NCBI RefSeq assembly: GCF_000524195.1
Contig: NW_020170421.1
Coordinates: 258,500-322,499, forward strand
From: Echinococcus granulosus
Taxonomy: Eukaryota > Platyhelminthes > Cestoda > Cyclophyllidea > Taeniidae
Length of the DNA stretch: 64,000 nucleotides
Direction of reading: 5' to 3'
Under the pieces are notes generated by a model. That model saw only the letters and a list, made by a program, of their open reading frames with translations. It searched no databases and was not told where the DNA came from. Positions 15,201-31,637 of the stretch are shown piece by piece; the stretch's first letter is position 1; each line of letters opens with the position of its first letter. The translations under genes and the position numbers were made by a program.

Positions 15201-18200
15201 GGATCTTCACACCACCACCTGGGGGTCGGATCAAACCCCCGAAAACGTCCGCGACTTGCGCAAGGCGGATGTGCTTGGAATTTTACGTGATACTGTGTTC
15301 AAAAATGCAACATTTACAACACACTTGTTTCTATATTGCTACAAAATAACCATCACTTGTTATGTATCACAAAATCCAAGTCTTTTTAGTGTTTTAGAAT
15401 TCACTTGCTACCAGAATGCGCTTATAAGAAGAATTTTTTGAGTGGAAATAAGTCGGAACACCATCCAACCAAACCAAGAATGAGTGAATCTTCTAAAAAT
15501 AAACAGAAAAGACAAAACAAAATGGGTGAAATCGCGAATACAGATTGGGAGGAGTATCTTCCACTGTGACTCAAATCGAAGCGTCCACTTCTCGTAGCAA
15601 ATGTGGATAACATTTGGGATCGGAAGGGAATTGCCAGGAGTTTCGCTTGCTTATCTTCAAACACCTTGAGAAAGTAGCAAGGATAACCCAGTACAAAAGC
15701 AACCTACACGTTCAATTTAAGCAGATCGTCAAGAAAAAGTGTCTCCTGCAGGAAAGGGCAGCAACAGACGAGTGGTAGCCATGAATCCGACCAAAGTGCC
15801 CAAATGAATTAGCAACTTAAAGAAATATAGCTTTATGATCAGACACACATACACACAGGTGCGACCCGCTTGGATTAAAGAGAACAGAAGGGCTTCCATT
15901 GAAGAAGACTGCATCAGGGCAGTGGACGAAGGTGTACTGGTACTAAAGTAGCTATGAAACAGACCAACGTTTCCCTTTGAAGTGTAATAATTTGGCTCGT
16001 AACAAGGCCTGACTTCCCACTAAGTGTTTCCCATCAAGAAAGTGTCGAGAAAATGGACGGGAGTAACCTGAAGCATCCGTGATTCACGTCCAAATGGACA
16101 AAGAAATAAGCCAAACCCTATACAAACGTTCGATCAACTGGGACAAAAAAGGCAACAATGGGAGACCTACTAAGAAAGTTGACGTCAGGCGAGCGTACTG
16201 AGGCGTAGTGGAAGTACACGGGTATATCGACAAGGGGCCCGTAGAGGCTTGGCGGCACCCCAATGAAGGTGGAGAGACAGCCGGAAAGGGAGGGCGCAAT
16301 GCCCAGAAAGAGATCCACGGTTGTTGACAGGCTCCGCATCACATTGTGGAAAATGCCAGGCAGAAAAACCGCTGTCAGACGGCAACGCGCAGCAGCGTTT
16401 GAGCGCCTGAAAGAATGGATGCAAAGGGACATTTTTAAAGGAACGTCATTAGGTTTATAGATGTCTCTTATAGTCCTCTATTCATAAGGTAAACTAGGCA
16501 CATTCATTATTAATAGTCGGAAATAATTGACTTAAAAAAATACCACGTTATGAGCGTATGATTTTTTCTTTTACCCTTGGGCAATGCAGGTTAATCGCTT
16601 GAACCCTGCAACAAAAGCTACTACCTTGAAGGAAAACGAAACCAATCCATTTCTTACCGGAAGCACTCAAACACAGCAGTGTGTGTGATCTCAGCAGGAT
16701 GGCATAGATCCACAGGATTGCCAAAAAGATGAAGTAGCCGGAACCAGGAGATGTCAGCAACTTCTTTCGAAACTTCTACCATAAATTTGGGGCTCAGCAG
16801 GGGTTCAAAGGCTAAGAAAAAAGACGAAACGGATGTTTAGTGGAAGGGGAGTGAATCTACAATTACAGGAAATCTGACCTACCGGAGAGGGGTGGAAGAT
16901 TGAGTGGGCAAGCGCTAGTTGTGGTGGTTGTCACAGTGCCATCCTCGAGAGCCCCTACAGGGCAGGAGAGCTCGATGACACCCTGAGAACGAATTAGATT
17001 GCAGGTAGAGACGACCAACATGCGAGACCAGATGTAACTCAGACCAATTCGATGCCTTGAGACGTGACAGAGCTCCTGCAGACCTTGCCAGTAGGCTGGG
17101 GAAGGGTAGTGCTGACTAAGGGCACGTATCCATACTCTATTGAGCAAACCAGCTACCAGGCACTCCAGCTGAAGCATTACACGGACCCCAGGGGGCTAAA
17201 ATAGGGGTGAACCCAATATGATAATTTAACTTGACAGTATATTTAGGGAAGAGTATGTAAAAACACAACACGAAACCTAACAAATGTTCCACATTAAAAT
17301 CAACGAATTAGCGGCGCACTAACAACATTATGCACTAAGGCTTCAAGAAACCCTGTCGAATGACTACAGCGAAAAAGAAATCGAGATGAGTTAACACAGT
17401 CCCATAGTGGATGGTTTGTGTTGGTAGTCTGGGTAGGCGCAAATCATGATTGGTAATACCCTCTTCATGTTTAAAATGGCAGAAAAAAATGGAATCTCCA
17501 ATTTCGGTATCATTTGTGAAGCCCTATCAGCTTCTGATTAAGGTATACAGGTCTCGCAACAAGGGGTTTAAATGGAAAAAACAATCAGAATGACTTCGGC
17601 CTTGATTACGTATACTACTGCACGGACCTCTTCTGTTTCCCGTGAATCGACCTCTACCGCGGCAGCACGCCTATGGTACATATGCAACTACTCTGTCAAC
17701 CCTTCAAAGCTGACTAAAGCGCTACAACACATTTCAAGGAGTGGAGCACCGGTATTCAAGCCATTTACTTGCTCGTAAGCAGAATCATAATTTGTTCCAC
17801 CTTGGGCATGACCAAACTAAGTAGTGCTAATTTGCACTTCAAATTGGTAAAAACTAACTTAGCAAAAATAAACTGCAATCATTAACAAACTGGGTACGAT
17901 GGAAGCTAAAACTCACGTCAGACACGCCTTGAGGTCAGGTCACCAAATGACCTGCAAATATGTAAATAATAGGTTTTGGCATTGTATTTGACAAGCTGAT
18001 TTAAAAGCGACAAGTAGAACAGTGAAGGTGTCAAGAAATCTCCAAAACCACGCAAATACTGCTTTAAAACCGTTGTGGATTTTTGTGAAGTTAATTTTCT
18101 CAATGGGTTAGGGAAAGCAAATTATTCAAAGTTGTAATGCTAACACTTGCAATGGAACAACACGTTGGAAGAGTAGTGTAATGATAAAAAGCGAATGAAG

Positions 18201-21200
18201 TGTGTTGGAAGAGACATTAAATAAGTGGTGTGACATTAGTCCGGGCGGCGGTTTGAGCTTCACAATCTCAAGACATAGTTTCACGCACTTCATCTGAGCT
18301 TACTTCTAGCAATGAAAGTAAATCAACATAGGAAAGCAATGCTTATACAGCTGCACAATAGACTGCGGTAATTAAATATGATATCAACTCTGTTCTAAGG
18401 ATGAAAACTCATACTAGTCCCATCCTCATAAAGATCTGCTGTTCCACCCCGAGGTATTAAACAAGCACCACGAGAGTCACAACCACAATGCCCATGAAGT
18501 ATTGTTTGCCTAAGAGGTAGACAAACTGCATCTTTGGGATCCAGTATCATACAACCAAGGTAGCTGCTTCACAGAGAACACGGAGCAATTCCAAATGAAT
18601 AGCAAAAAAACAAACGTCACTCCTAAGAGGAAGAATGCAACAATGATGGTGGATGGTTCGTGTTAAGCTATCCACAAAGGACAAATTCTACCATGAAAAT
18701 CACACAAAAATCACGCCAACTTTACCACTTCATTTCAAAACTCAGCCAGGCAAGACAGTTACCAGGGCGGAGAGTCGCGAACTCGTGATAGCAGAACACT
18801 CGATCTGCGGAGGCAGAGCAAGGACGGCGTAACAGACGGCCAGACAGAACTCTAGCAGGTTATCCCACAGGGGTCCGGTAAGAAGGTGCGAGGAGTAGAG
18901 GATTTGCTTCACCCGACCAACGATGCGTGAGACCAGGGGAATGTACTTCTCCTGCAACCAACGCTCCCCTTCTCCCACTACTATGCCGGCATTCGGCTGG
19001 ACAACTCCCAATGACAAGCCTAAAGTTGAAGAGCATGATAAGAGTCCGCATGTTGGAGAATTCCCATTCATACATACAGATAATGCGAATACCAGTCATT
19101 GCGTCGCCACACTGGTAATAAATATCAGATTTTGGGAAGGTTTAGAGGATGCCAGTCGAGGGTTGTAACAAAGTGACCTCAATTTTAAATGCTTTTTTAC
19201 GGACCTCTTCAGTATCGCGGAATTAGACGGCCGCTCCACAGTCAGCCAATCTCTTGACCCCTCTACACGCTCAAAGCAAAGGTACGGCCAAACTCGGATA
19301 CCTTACAATGTGTTCAGATCGTTGAACCCCAAATGGAAGTTCTGCAGAACAGCCAGTAATGAAATGAGACCAGATATGACTGAATAAAGGGCGTTCCAAT
19401 AACACCCAGATAAAAATATGGGATACAATCCTCATTCCAGAAGCTGAGACTAACTCAGGCAACTGAAGGGCACTGAAATGACAAATAAGTGGAGGGGAGG
19501 AATAATTATACAATTTAGCTCAGAAATTTTACTTCATATTGCACACACTATTAAATCACTATTTTAAAATACTGTAGCATCATCAAGCCTTCATTAGTAC
19601 ATAGGAAGTGAATCCCTACGATAAGGCTCACCATTGCAGTCTTACGTGATGTAGCCTCTGCAATAACGGCTTGAAGGCTGATCATATTACCTACTTCTCT
19701 TAACTGTTAGCTACTTCAAAGCCCGTGGGCTTTATAACGTCTTTAGGGTTTGCATAGGCACTATGGCACGAATGACTTCAGAGAAATCAGCCACGACCAT
19801 CGTGAAGGAGTTGGAAGATTGAAGTGGATGAACGCGAAGCAAAGATCAATCACTTAATACAAGCTAGCTCGCAAGCTGAAAAAAAATATCCCAGTGGAAA
19901 CAATGCCGTGTGGGTCACAAAATGTACTTAGCAGGATTAGAGATAAATACAGATGAATGATCATGATAAACTAGCTTGCAATAAGATCGTCTAGATTAGT
20001 ACCGTTTTTATAGAGATGATACTTTACTACGAGAGTAATGTATAACACAGCTTCTTCATATAAAGGCATTGGCTTCTTGAGTTTCCTGCAACTTAATCCA
20101 CTGCGGCAATGAAATGAGAAACCCTGCTCGTAATGTCCATCCTGCCCCTCCCTTTTAAGCATAAAGCCACTTGCAGACTTGTATGCGTTGCAACGCATTT
20201 AGAAGTAACTTGGACACCGATTGGACATGACAAATAGGTTAGGCTAAGTAGATATAATACTAGGGTAGAATATGCATTACCGACGAATAGAAGGAATAAG
20301 AGACTACTGGCATAACTTGGAGGCCATGCCACCCGGTGGAAGTACAATCACGGAGCCTTAAGTGCCTACGGGACCCAAAGCAAATGCTAAGTGGCCCCAG
20401 CTACTTGATGCCTTAGGATATGGAGGTTGGAAAATATCTACAATGACAATTAAAAACCAATAAAACGACTAGCTCCAAAACCAATGTCATTTTGAACAAG
20501 TGATAATAAGTGAATGCCCCATGACGGCAAAACAAGATAAGCAAAATTATTTCATCAGTGTTAACAATGACAAAAAAAACTTTCCATATTTTAAGCATGA
20601 AACAACTGACTTTTTAAAGATTCGATCATACCGAGGCTTCTTATAGTTCTCTATTTGCCTAGTTTAAAAAATAGCTGGTAGAGTCCCCGTTCTTATAGCA
20701 TCGTTTGGTTCAAGGCTATTATTCTTCCCATAATCTTTTTGGAGGAACCCAGTGAAACGTGTTGACATTGTGAACCAATGCAGCTCATGTGGTTCGGAGC
20801 GTTGACGAACAGTGTTTTAAAAGCGAGAATGTGGTTAACTAGCACACGTTTGGCTGTTCGAAGGACTCCATCCCGACAGACGATACCGGATCCGCAGAAA
20901 AGATTTAAACTAAACCGTTGGTTAGTAAAATAAAGGAGGAGACCGAGATTTTAGTAAAAGCGAGTAAATACCAAGCGAATTTGATGTTAGTAGCGACATG
21001 ATTCGGATGCAACGTCAGGAATGGGGTGGGTACCTCCAATAAAGCTGCTATAAAAAGAAGACAAGTGTATAAAATAATCAAGAGTACTTGAAATCTAGTG
21101 GAAGCGCGATATTCACACAAAGCAGGGTGAATACTATTTGTAGAGAAGGAAAAACCACAAAAAGGAGACAGAAATAAAGTCGACAGGAGTGCAATCTTTC

Positions 21201-24200
21201 ATTCCAATGAAATTGGTGAGAGAGGGTTCTTTGAAATTAATGACTAGTGAATTCTTTGCGCAACCCAAATAAAGGGTTTTAAATCTTCACTGAGGAATCT
21301 ATCCTAACCCAACCTGAGAGTGAAGTGATGAAGCCTCGCCACGGCCGACAGACGCATAGTCCCAACACCACTCTCACCATCACCTTGAACAACGGAGAGA
21401 TGCTCAAACGTACGATGTTAGGATATTATGATGATTTACCTGCTCAAGTCACCGCTGAAATCTTAAACTGGAGTGTCTTCTATGGAGAGGATGGCAAACG
21501 ATTTGTTGAGCATTAAAGTGAACGGTAAACGTGGTGATGCGCGAAGTAGATATACTTGAGAGCAAAGTTGACAAACAAAGAGGAGTAAGAACATCAAGAT
21601 CTAATTAGGCAGCCGAAACTTAATATAGCAATCGCCGTAAGCAAAGACGACTGTTCAGTGCCCTCAAGCTAAGCGGGAGGAATTCGTGACATCTATTGAG
21701 AAAAGCGTTAGAGGGGATTTGACTTTATTTACCAAGTCCGGCAAGGAATAAGTCCAACCAAATACATAAGCAGGATCGCATGAGCAAAATAATGGGGTTG
21801 TCTTAAGATTGATAGATCGGGGATCTTTAAAATTCTGAATGAAACTTTGAGGTTACCCTCTAAGATAGTGTTTGTTCGGAAGAGTTCGTAGCGATGACAG
21901 GTTGAGCTAAGACGATGCAGTCCTCGCCATGACAGAAAATTCTAGTGTAATGCCACTTGACCCCCCTCCCCCCGATCACTCCCATAACTCCCCTAAGCGA
22001 TTAATTAATATCAAAATATAAGTCCTATCATATGGTTTAGGCCTTTCAGACGGTTACCGCGAGTTTCTACTAAAGAAACAGGCGTCTCGGTTTATTTTAC
22101 ACTAAAATGAACTCACTAATTATACAAGGTCAGAGTGGTGATGCGTAAAGGGTGACATAAATAAACCGTGAAAACTACGTCTCAATGAGAATTAGCAAGG
22201 ATTTTAACACTTCTACCTGACTCCGCAACTAATTGTCAACTCATTAATTTGTTGACTGGCGTTTCACACCACACGTCTGAAGTGGCGCACGGACGCGGGA
22301 TAAACCTGCACCCCCAAAACCCACACTCAACACACTAATTTATGCACAGGAAAGGCAATCGGGTAAAAATTTCATCCACTGCTACCAAAAAGCCGAAATC
22401 ACACGGTATAGGCACCTGTCTTTCATTTCTCGGAAGTAAACTGTTGAGGCATGGATACAATTGGCCGTCTCAGGGTGTGAAGGTAGCAGCCAAATTACAA
22501 CCCATAAAATATTTCGCACAGTTCTAATTTTTCAAGAGTATACAGCTGTAATTCAATTCATTGTGTTCTATCTTGAACGAACTGCATCTGGATGGTTGTA
22601 AAATGATGGTTAAAGTGTAGCCGCTGTCAGGGATGGTTTTAGAAGCAAACAAAATTAATCTTTTGTGTAACTTTAAAAAGGAGAGTTCACTAAATACCCG
22701 ACTCAGGCTAAACCAAGCCAAATCAAGCCTTGGTTTTACAGCCATAAGAAGGATCGAGCAGACACCGCTAACCAGGCATGGCAGACAGCAGTGGCGATGG
22801 TGCTTGCATGCATGAAGGATGAAACATGGATCAGTCCGTGGGGATGAGCGTGTATGCGATGGATCAATGTAAACCTAGTAATTAAGGTGTTGCAAAATTT
22901 TTACTTTCGAGAAGTAATTCGCGTGAATAGCACGCCAATATGAAACGCAAAACACAGGTCCATTGTTTAAGTGTTGCGTTACACGGAGAGTCCATATTAA
23001 GAGGGCTGCAAAAAGTACGCTCTTAGCAGCGCTTCAGAAAGGGCATAGGGAATCGAGTCCACTCCAGTCAATGAAGTCACTTAGTGCATCTAACAACTTC
23101 ACTAAAGGCTAATAAAAATCACCAAGTACAAAGCTGCGTTAGTTTAAGTGCGAAAAAAACCGTTCCATTCCTCATCTGCGATTTTTGCCACCCAAGTATC
23201 AAGATTGTTTGGCGGAGCATAATCACTAAGGCTCTGTTACATCATTCCCATCGCCCACCAACTTATATTGGTTTTAAGCATGGTGTCTGTAGTGCCCAAA
23301 GCTTTCCTAAAGACGAAGGAAGTCATAGTACCAGAGCGGAGCATGCATCGCAGACGTAGAGAAGGATCGCAGAGCTACTGGTATGGCCCGGAGGCTATGC
23401 CGCCCAGCAGGAGTACACTCGCGGAGAAGTAAGTGTCCGCAAAACCGAAACGAAGAGTTCAACGTATTACAGTGTTATCACGCCTTACTGATTGCCACCG
23501 AGGCTTCACAAATGGCAGTGGAAAAATGAATATCCACGTAGTAAACAAGTGAACGTGGATGGCACTGCGTGAGGATTGCATTTAGATGACGATAAAAATC
23601 GCAACAGCCTGGGTGCACAACAACCACGGCACAATCTTGCATGCGCAAAGTTTTTAAGGGCTCTTTAAAATGTTTTTCTGTGAAAGCGAAACCAAGTACT
23701 CATACTTTTTTTGCATCAATGTGGAATGGAATACGATTAACAGGCGAGTTGCACAAGGCTTCGGCTTGGCTCAATGCTGCCCTCGCATTCAGTCATTATG
23801 AAGATTAACACAAACAAGGCAGTTTTTCAGCTACACAGAAAGAAAAATTGCTAGAATGCTGGTAAAGACTGGCGAATATTCATTCAGTCATTTATTCTAA
23901 CTCATAACAAGCATCACTAAGGTGAATGTTTGTGTAGTCCCACTTCCAGTTGCGGTAGTAAATTCTCCCCACAACCGAGATGGTCAAGGATTCCTGCCCT
24001 ACCACATGCGCACGAAACACAAACAACCAATCACTTTAAATGGGAAAACTCGAAATATAGCGCCCAACTTTGAAAATGCAAGAGGGATACAGGCAGGTAA
24101 CTACACAAGCATTCTCTTATTCGCCGACTCAGAGACAAAGACATTAGGAGAGTGGATAGATACGATTTACACTTAACTCGTAAACACACAAGGTGGGTAA

Positions 24201-26593
24201 ACAAACATCGCTTGGTCTTTTTTGGCAACCAGAAACACATAATGGTATCTGAAACTTAACGCGTTCTTTAAAATCGTGCTTTCATATCCTATCCCACGAG
24301 AAACAGTTACAAACAAACAAGCAAGCACCAGATCAGGGCTCGGATGAGACGCGATCACTAGGAAGTGTTGCAAGCAAGGCAATCATTCATTCTGACAATT
24401 AACGGGGGTAATGAATTGAAGAGGATCATGCATTGAGAAAAAATAAAACGCATGACGTAAATAAACGCCATATTTAACCATCAATATGAGCCACCGTAGC
24501 GAGGTATCCCCATAGGTGAAAGTAGCACTTGTTTGGGAACGATAATGCTACGTAAATAAATGACCAGAACATGAGCTGTATTAGCTATGCCAGCAAAGAA
24601 ATAAACCAAAAAAGACATTGAATCCGAGTAAGCCCACCACTTGGTTCTTAATTTTTTCCTTTCTAAGACGATCCTTCGTTCAAAAACCCAATGACAATGA
24701 GGAGAAAGGATTCATACGTCATAGTGGGTGCTTGAAAACGTGTACCTCATCCTACAAGCACGGCAGGCGAAAATAAGCGAAAAAGTAGCAAAAAAATCGA
24801 GATTAGAGAGCAAAGTACCCGAGATCGAAATGAGCCATTAACTTGTGAACGGAATTTAGCAACGAGATCGGAAGATTTGTGTTGTACGAAAAAAGGGACG
24901 AGGAATCATACCAAACTATAAAAATTCAGGTGTCGAAATAGATTAACGCTATATGGGGAACTCATTCAGTGATTGAAAAAACATCCCATCGTACAAAAAA
25001 TGAGGGAAAATCTTATGCCTTATTCCGGGAAAACATCGGCAATATACGAAGAGCGGGGTGCCAACTCACCGCGCGCAATTGCTTCCACAGTGCTATTGGT
25101 AGCGGTGGCACTAGCAATACAGGCGGGATCGGGAGGATCGCAAGGCGGCTGATGGAGAAGATTAAAGAACCCGTCTGTTGGGCGATCCATGGGAGCGCGG
25201 GGTGCGAAGAAGCGGCAGAGGGCAAAGAGGAGGCGACGTGCATACACTGCGGGACTGGTGAGGAGAGCGCGCGGCATGTGCACAGCCTTTTGACTCTGCG
25301 CCGGTAGGAGGCAGCCCAACCACTCACAGTAGAGGTGCACGCTGTGCGCCACTATGTCCCAATGCTCGGGGGGCATTGTCAGTCCGTAGTTGATGGTCTT
25401 TTGTAGTGGGGAGACGGCCATGAGGGAGGGGAAAAAGAACTCGTTTTTACTTTAAGCACTACCGATGTCAGCAATAGCGCAAAATTGCTCTTCTAGATGT
25501 TGGTACCAACCATGGTATTGCCTAGAATGTTCTCAAGGGTAACTTAAACGCTACAGCGGTGACAATGCGGTGAAATGTGCCTTATGTATTTTAGGCACTG
25601 CGAAGGGTATGACCGCTCGCATCAATGCTTTGAATAAGACATGGCTCTGGAGAGACCACCTGGTTATCAGAAGTGTCACTGAGGAACGGCATCAACTGTC
25701 GGAGTAGTGAACGGCTCGCACAACCATTACCCACCTGCATAACCCACTGCAGATCTGCTTCGGTGTCTAACTTGACAGAAAAGCGTTTGGAACGTGCCTC
25801 CGTAGTCGCTGCCATCTCCAGTGTCGGTCTGACCATAACCGTTGGCTTAGTCTCAGTAGTATTATTGACATGGCGACCAAGAGGACGCTTTGGAGGTGGT
25901 GCTGCCTCCATCAGCGCTGCCTTCTTGCAGGAGCAGTCGGCCTGGCAATGAATAAACAGACTTATTTGGACATTTTTATTAATTTAATTGAGTAGCATTG
26001 TGATTGTAGACCAGATGTTCGAGTAAACTTTTCTAACAAATACCAGGTGAGTCAAAAAAGTTACTACTTTATACAACTACCATAACTGCAAGAAAATTAT
26101 AAGAAAAATCGTTTGAGAAGCAAATGGAATCAAAAATGAGAAGCCAGCTCTAGCATCGAAATGAGTGCAGTTTCACAGGCGGCAACACTGGCCACCCTAA
26201 GTGGAAACACACGTGCTTAGCTTGAATTGCTATATCATATTCCTCAATGGGTCCAATCAGAGAGATAAAGTACGTTAACTGTGTAGAATTTGACAAGTAG
26301 ATAATAAATTACCTAAGACGTTATATAGACAATACCTCTACAGGATGAGCATAAAAGTCACCAAATTGGAAATCTGACATAGCGAATTAAGGGCCTGTTG
26401 AAGGATTGAATAGAATGTCCTTTTAAAAGTAAAAACAAATTGATAGTGAGAAATGGCTTACCGCCAAACTGAGAACAATTTCTCGAGCTGTGATGCTGGC
26501 TGCCTCAGGTGGAAATTCGGATAAAATACTCCTTTCGTCAATAATGCTTTTCCTTATTTGAGCCGAAATGGCATCCCAGCTGTCGCTGTTCAT
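220..26593 (-). CDS. RALGAPB: Ral GTPase-activating protein subunit beta (partial; C-terminus lies beyond the left edge)
   Basis: Non-catalytic partner of RalGAP-alpha; the heterodimer inactivates RalA/RalB downstream of Akt and insulin signalling in the cytosol (family knowledge). Exons read on the minus strand: 26593-26462, 25941-25735, 25397-25070, 19019-18763, 17195-16883, 16811-16658, 16406-16171, 14439-14203, 11204-11035, 8903-8767, 6456-6353, 5317-5117, 4722-4654, 4581-4432, 3570-3332, 2162-1585, 405-about 220. Every junction has GT-AG and agreeing phase, giving about 1,230 codons. Human-like landmarks appear in order: start MNSDSWDAISAQIRK, then TINYGLTMP, WFRLLHLFGNPVDL, LLGPWLFEAAV, VGRAEAMACLCRIF, VLLRRASLHQLLS, RVNEAAEQLLTILF and DNIPLVRA. 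The C-terminal Rap/RanGAP-like domain should follow off-window. Exon 2 (69 codons, Pro/Thr-rich) has little obvious vertebrate counterpart. The donor of the last exon (about 220) and the 4,654/4,581 junction are the least certain. Identification is strong; exact exon ends are moderate. Confidence 0.9.
700..1085 (+). repeat. Interspersed repeat family A, copy 1
   Basis: Lies in RALGAPB intron 16. It shares the block gccatgccagtggccc, then cgtcctcagggaagcctcgg, and a downstream block with gggttgaaaatgac and tagtcccgtg. The last part matches copy 2 closely, so the element is at least about 330 bp. A short upstream block (agtaatacttt) is shared with copy 4. Confidence 0.7.
2535..2640 (+). repeat. 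Repeat type B, left copy
   Basis: The block gaagacttcaagcacag and, after a spacer, actctgcggtgagatatttg recur at 58195-58290. The element is partial and degenerate. Confidence 0.5.
2800..2880 (+). pseudogene. Possible Tc1/mariner-type transposase relic
   Basis: A short plus-strand frame reads SPDLNPLDEQWLEA and then stops. SPDLNPxD is the conserved block around the last catalytic Asp of Tc1/mariner transposases. No longer open frame surrounds it, so if real it is a decayed fragment lying inside a RALGAPB intron. The motif is short, so chance is possible. Confidence 0.35.
12060..12360 (+). repeat. Interspersed repeat family A, copy 2
   Basis: Divergent copy in RALGAPB intron 8. It has ataccagtagccc, cgcattcagggaagtctcgg, agagttgaaaatgacat and gcagtcccgtg in the same order and spacing as copy 1. 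Identity is roughly three quarters by eye. Confidence 0.7.
12895..13060 (+). repeat. Interspersed repeat family A, copy 3
   Basis: Contains ggcacttaaggctccg, ctgctgggcggcatggc, gggccatgccagcagc and cgtcttcagtgaattctcgg. It shows the 5' half of the element best and lies about 530 bp after copy 2 in the same orientation. Confidence 0.7.
20225..20375 (-). repeat. Interspersed repeat family A, copy 5
   Basis: Read on the minus strand it begins ggcacttaaggctccg, continues with gggtggcatggcctcc and atgccagtag, and has an atgcat block at the same spacing as copy 6. Degenerate in its 3' part. Confidence 0.6.
23285..23440 (-). repeat. Interspersed repeat family A, copy 6
   Basis: On the minus strand: ctgctgggcggcatagcc, gggccataccagtagc, gatgcatgctccgct and cgtctttaggaaagctttgg. 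It aligns with copies 3 and 5. Confidence 0.65.
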
Positions 26594-28423
26594 TGCGACT
26601 TGGGTTGTTTTTTATCCAGATGCTAGGTGTGCGATGTATCTGAATAAAAACAGTTTAAAATCAGGCTACTACAAAGGATCCTACGAGTGTTACCAGTATG
26701 ACGCATTTTATGAGCTCTGCCGTAAAGCACTAGAGAACTTGGGCAGATAAATAAATTTGTTGACAATAAAAATAAGTGGCTCAGCGTTTAACAGACTGCA
26801 GACAATTACTTCACAGATGAATTTGTCATCCAACAGGAAATTATCATTAGTGCATTAAAAATGAATCCAATGATTCATGGGTGTTTGCTCTAGGCTGTAG
26901 GAAAGTAGAAATAGTAAGAAGGAACAATGATACAGACGAAAAGCATTCCATTGAATTCTTCTGACATTTAGCAGTACTTCAACCTAATGAACAACGATCA
27001 CACACGCAAGTGTTCGTTTAAGTGAACCAGCTCAAACAGAGTATGACATATTTTCGAAAGAAAAAATTGACCGATACTTAGGAAAAAAAAACAATCAGAT
27101 GAAAAAGGGGAAAAAGGAAATGCATGTACCAAGCCTAAAATTAGGTGACGGGAAATCCAAGCTACGTTGAAGGGAAAGCATACTAAGATGAAAAAGACTT
27201 TAAAACAGGTACAGTAAGAGCATAAAAATCTCAAAGAGGACTAAGTTAAAATCAGTGGCAAATATTATGGTGGAAAGTCATGATTTAAGGCATGCGGCAG
27301 GTGTTCAAACTAAAAGATTGGGCATAAAATGGCGTAAATATTTGTGCACACCATAAAAAGAATTGATTTAACTTAAATAAAAGCAACCAAAAGGCAAACA
27401 GTTTCAGAAATATTCGTGTAATGTACACAAAAACTCTCCGGAAAGTCATGGAAACACTGATGCCAAAATGGAGGAACATCAATTAGATACTTTAGCAGCG
27501 AGTCAGCGTAAATAAGATAGGTCATCAAACTGGCCTAACTACTTCACTTTATTGTGAAGAAGCTCCGCTATACCTCAAGATTTCAGCTGCATGTTTTGAT
27601 GTGAGTATGACACGTTTTCAAAATACAAAACCATGCCGTCCGAAGCAGCACCCATCAAATTGTGGAAAAAACGGAAATATTGCTCTTTATTGCAGGTTAG
27701 CAGCATTGAGCGAGCACTTAATTTACATCAAAATTTCTAAACTAGGACATGAATAAGAACACCCCCTACCACAAGTCCACGAGCAGGTCAGCCGACAGCA
27801 ATTACCCGAATAAATCGTAAAGCGCATTAGCATTTTAAATCACTAAAACAAGTTAGTCTAAAAAATACGAATAAAATTTGCAGGACAAACTGACAGTAGC
27901 TTCTAAACACAGGATTTTTTAAAGCCAGTTTATAAACAGCGTTAAAAGTAACTGTTAAAATTTGATTCAGATCGCGCAAAACAAAATGCATGCGCACTAA
28001 ACAGCCACCAAAAACGTCACGTACTTGCCAAATTTAGCATGCTATAAAAACCTAAAACTAAAATTTGAAAAGTCGTAGCTGTTGTATTTGATCCGCCCTA
28101 TACATCTGCTCTAAGGAGCAAATGCTGACCTATTAGGACAAGTCTAATTGTAAAGTAGCATAATGAAGTGTTTCTGGGGTTTCAAGTTTAAAATGCGAAA
28201 AAGTTTTTTAGTTGTATGGCTACATTAACCTAAATTCCTCTGTGTTAGGCATTATTAGTTCTGTCTAAAAATATTTTATTAGACATTACGAATGTTTTTT
28301 TACAGCATTATGATGCTAATTAAAATATTAGAAGGAAACACTTACACCCTACTACCTTGATGTAGTTTTGCTGCATCACAATCCCTGTATTTTTGCGGAG
28401 CGCGTGGCTCGGAATATGTAAAG
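26594..28423. promoter_or_regulatory. Divergent intergenic region between RALGAPB and MCM5
   Basis: About 1.8 kb, AT-rich, separates the two start codons and must hold both promoters and the 5'-UTRs. No convincing ORF, repeat or TATA box was identified. The base composition changes across it from A-rich to T-rich on the plus strand, matching the switch in transcription direction. Confidence 0.5.

Positions 28424-31637
<3,214 letters not shown>

Larger units (their letters stand above)
19020..25069 (-). other. RALGAPB intron 3 (6 kb)
   Basis: The largest RALGAPB intron in the window, bounded by a GTGAGT donor and a CTTTAG acceptor. It contains two inverted-orientation copies of the interspersed repeat (about 20225-20375 and 23285-23440). 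Short ORFs, such as 21325-21516, show no recognisable family or splice context and are regarded as chance. Confidence 0.6.

Noticed and set aside
21325..21516. Plus-strand ORF of 63 codons
   Set aside because: Antisense within a RALGAPB intron, unrecognised and short; chance is the simplest explanation.
21955..22000. C-rich pyrimidine run
   Set aside because: Simple low-complexity sequence inside an intron, with no acceptor or exon following it.
24980..25420. Three long overlapping ORFs on both strands
   Set aside because: Only the minus-strand frame carrying TINYGLTMP, spliced as 25397-25070, is RALGAPB; the other two are shadows of this GC-rich exon.
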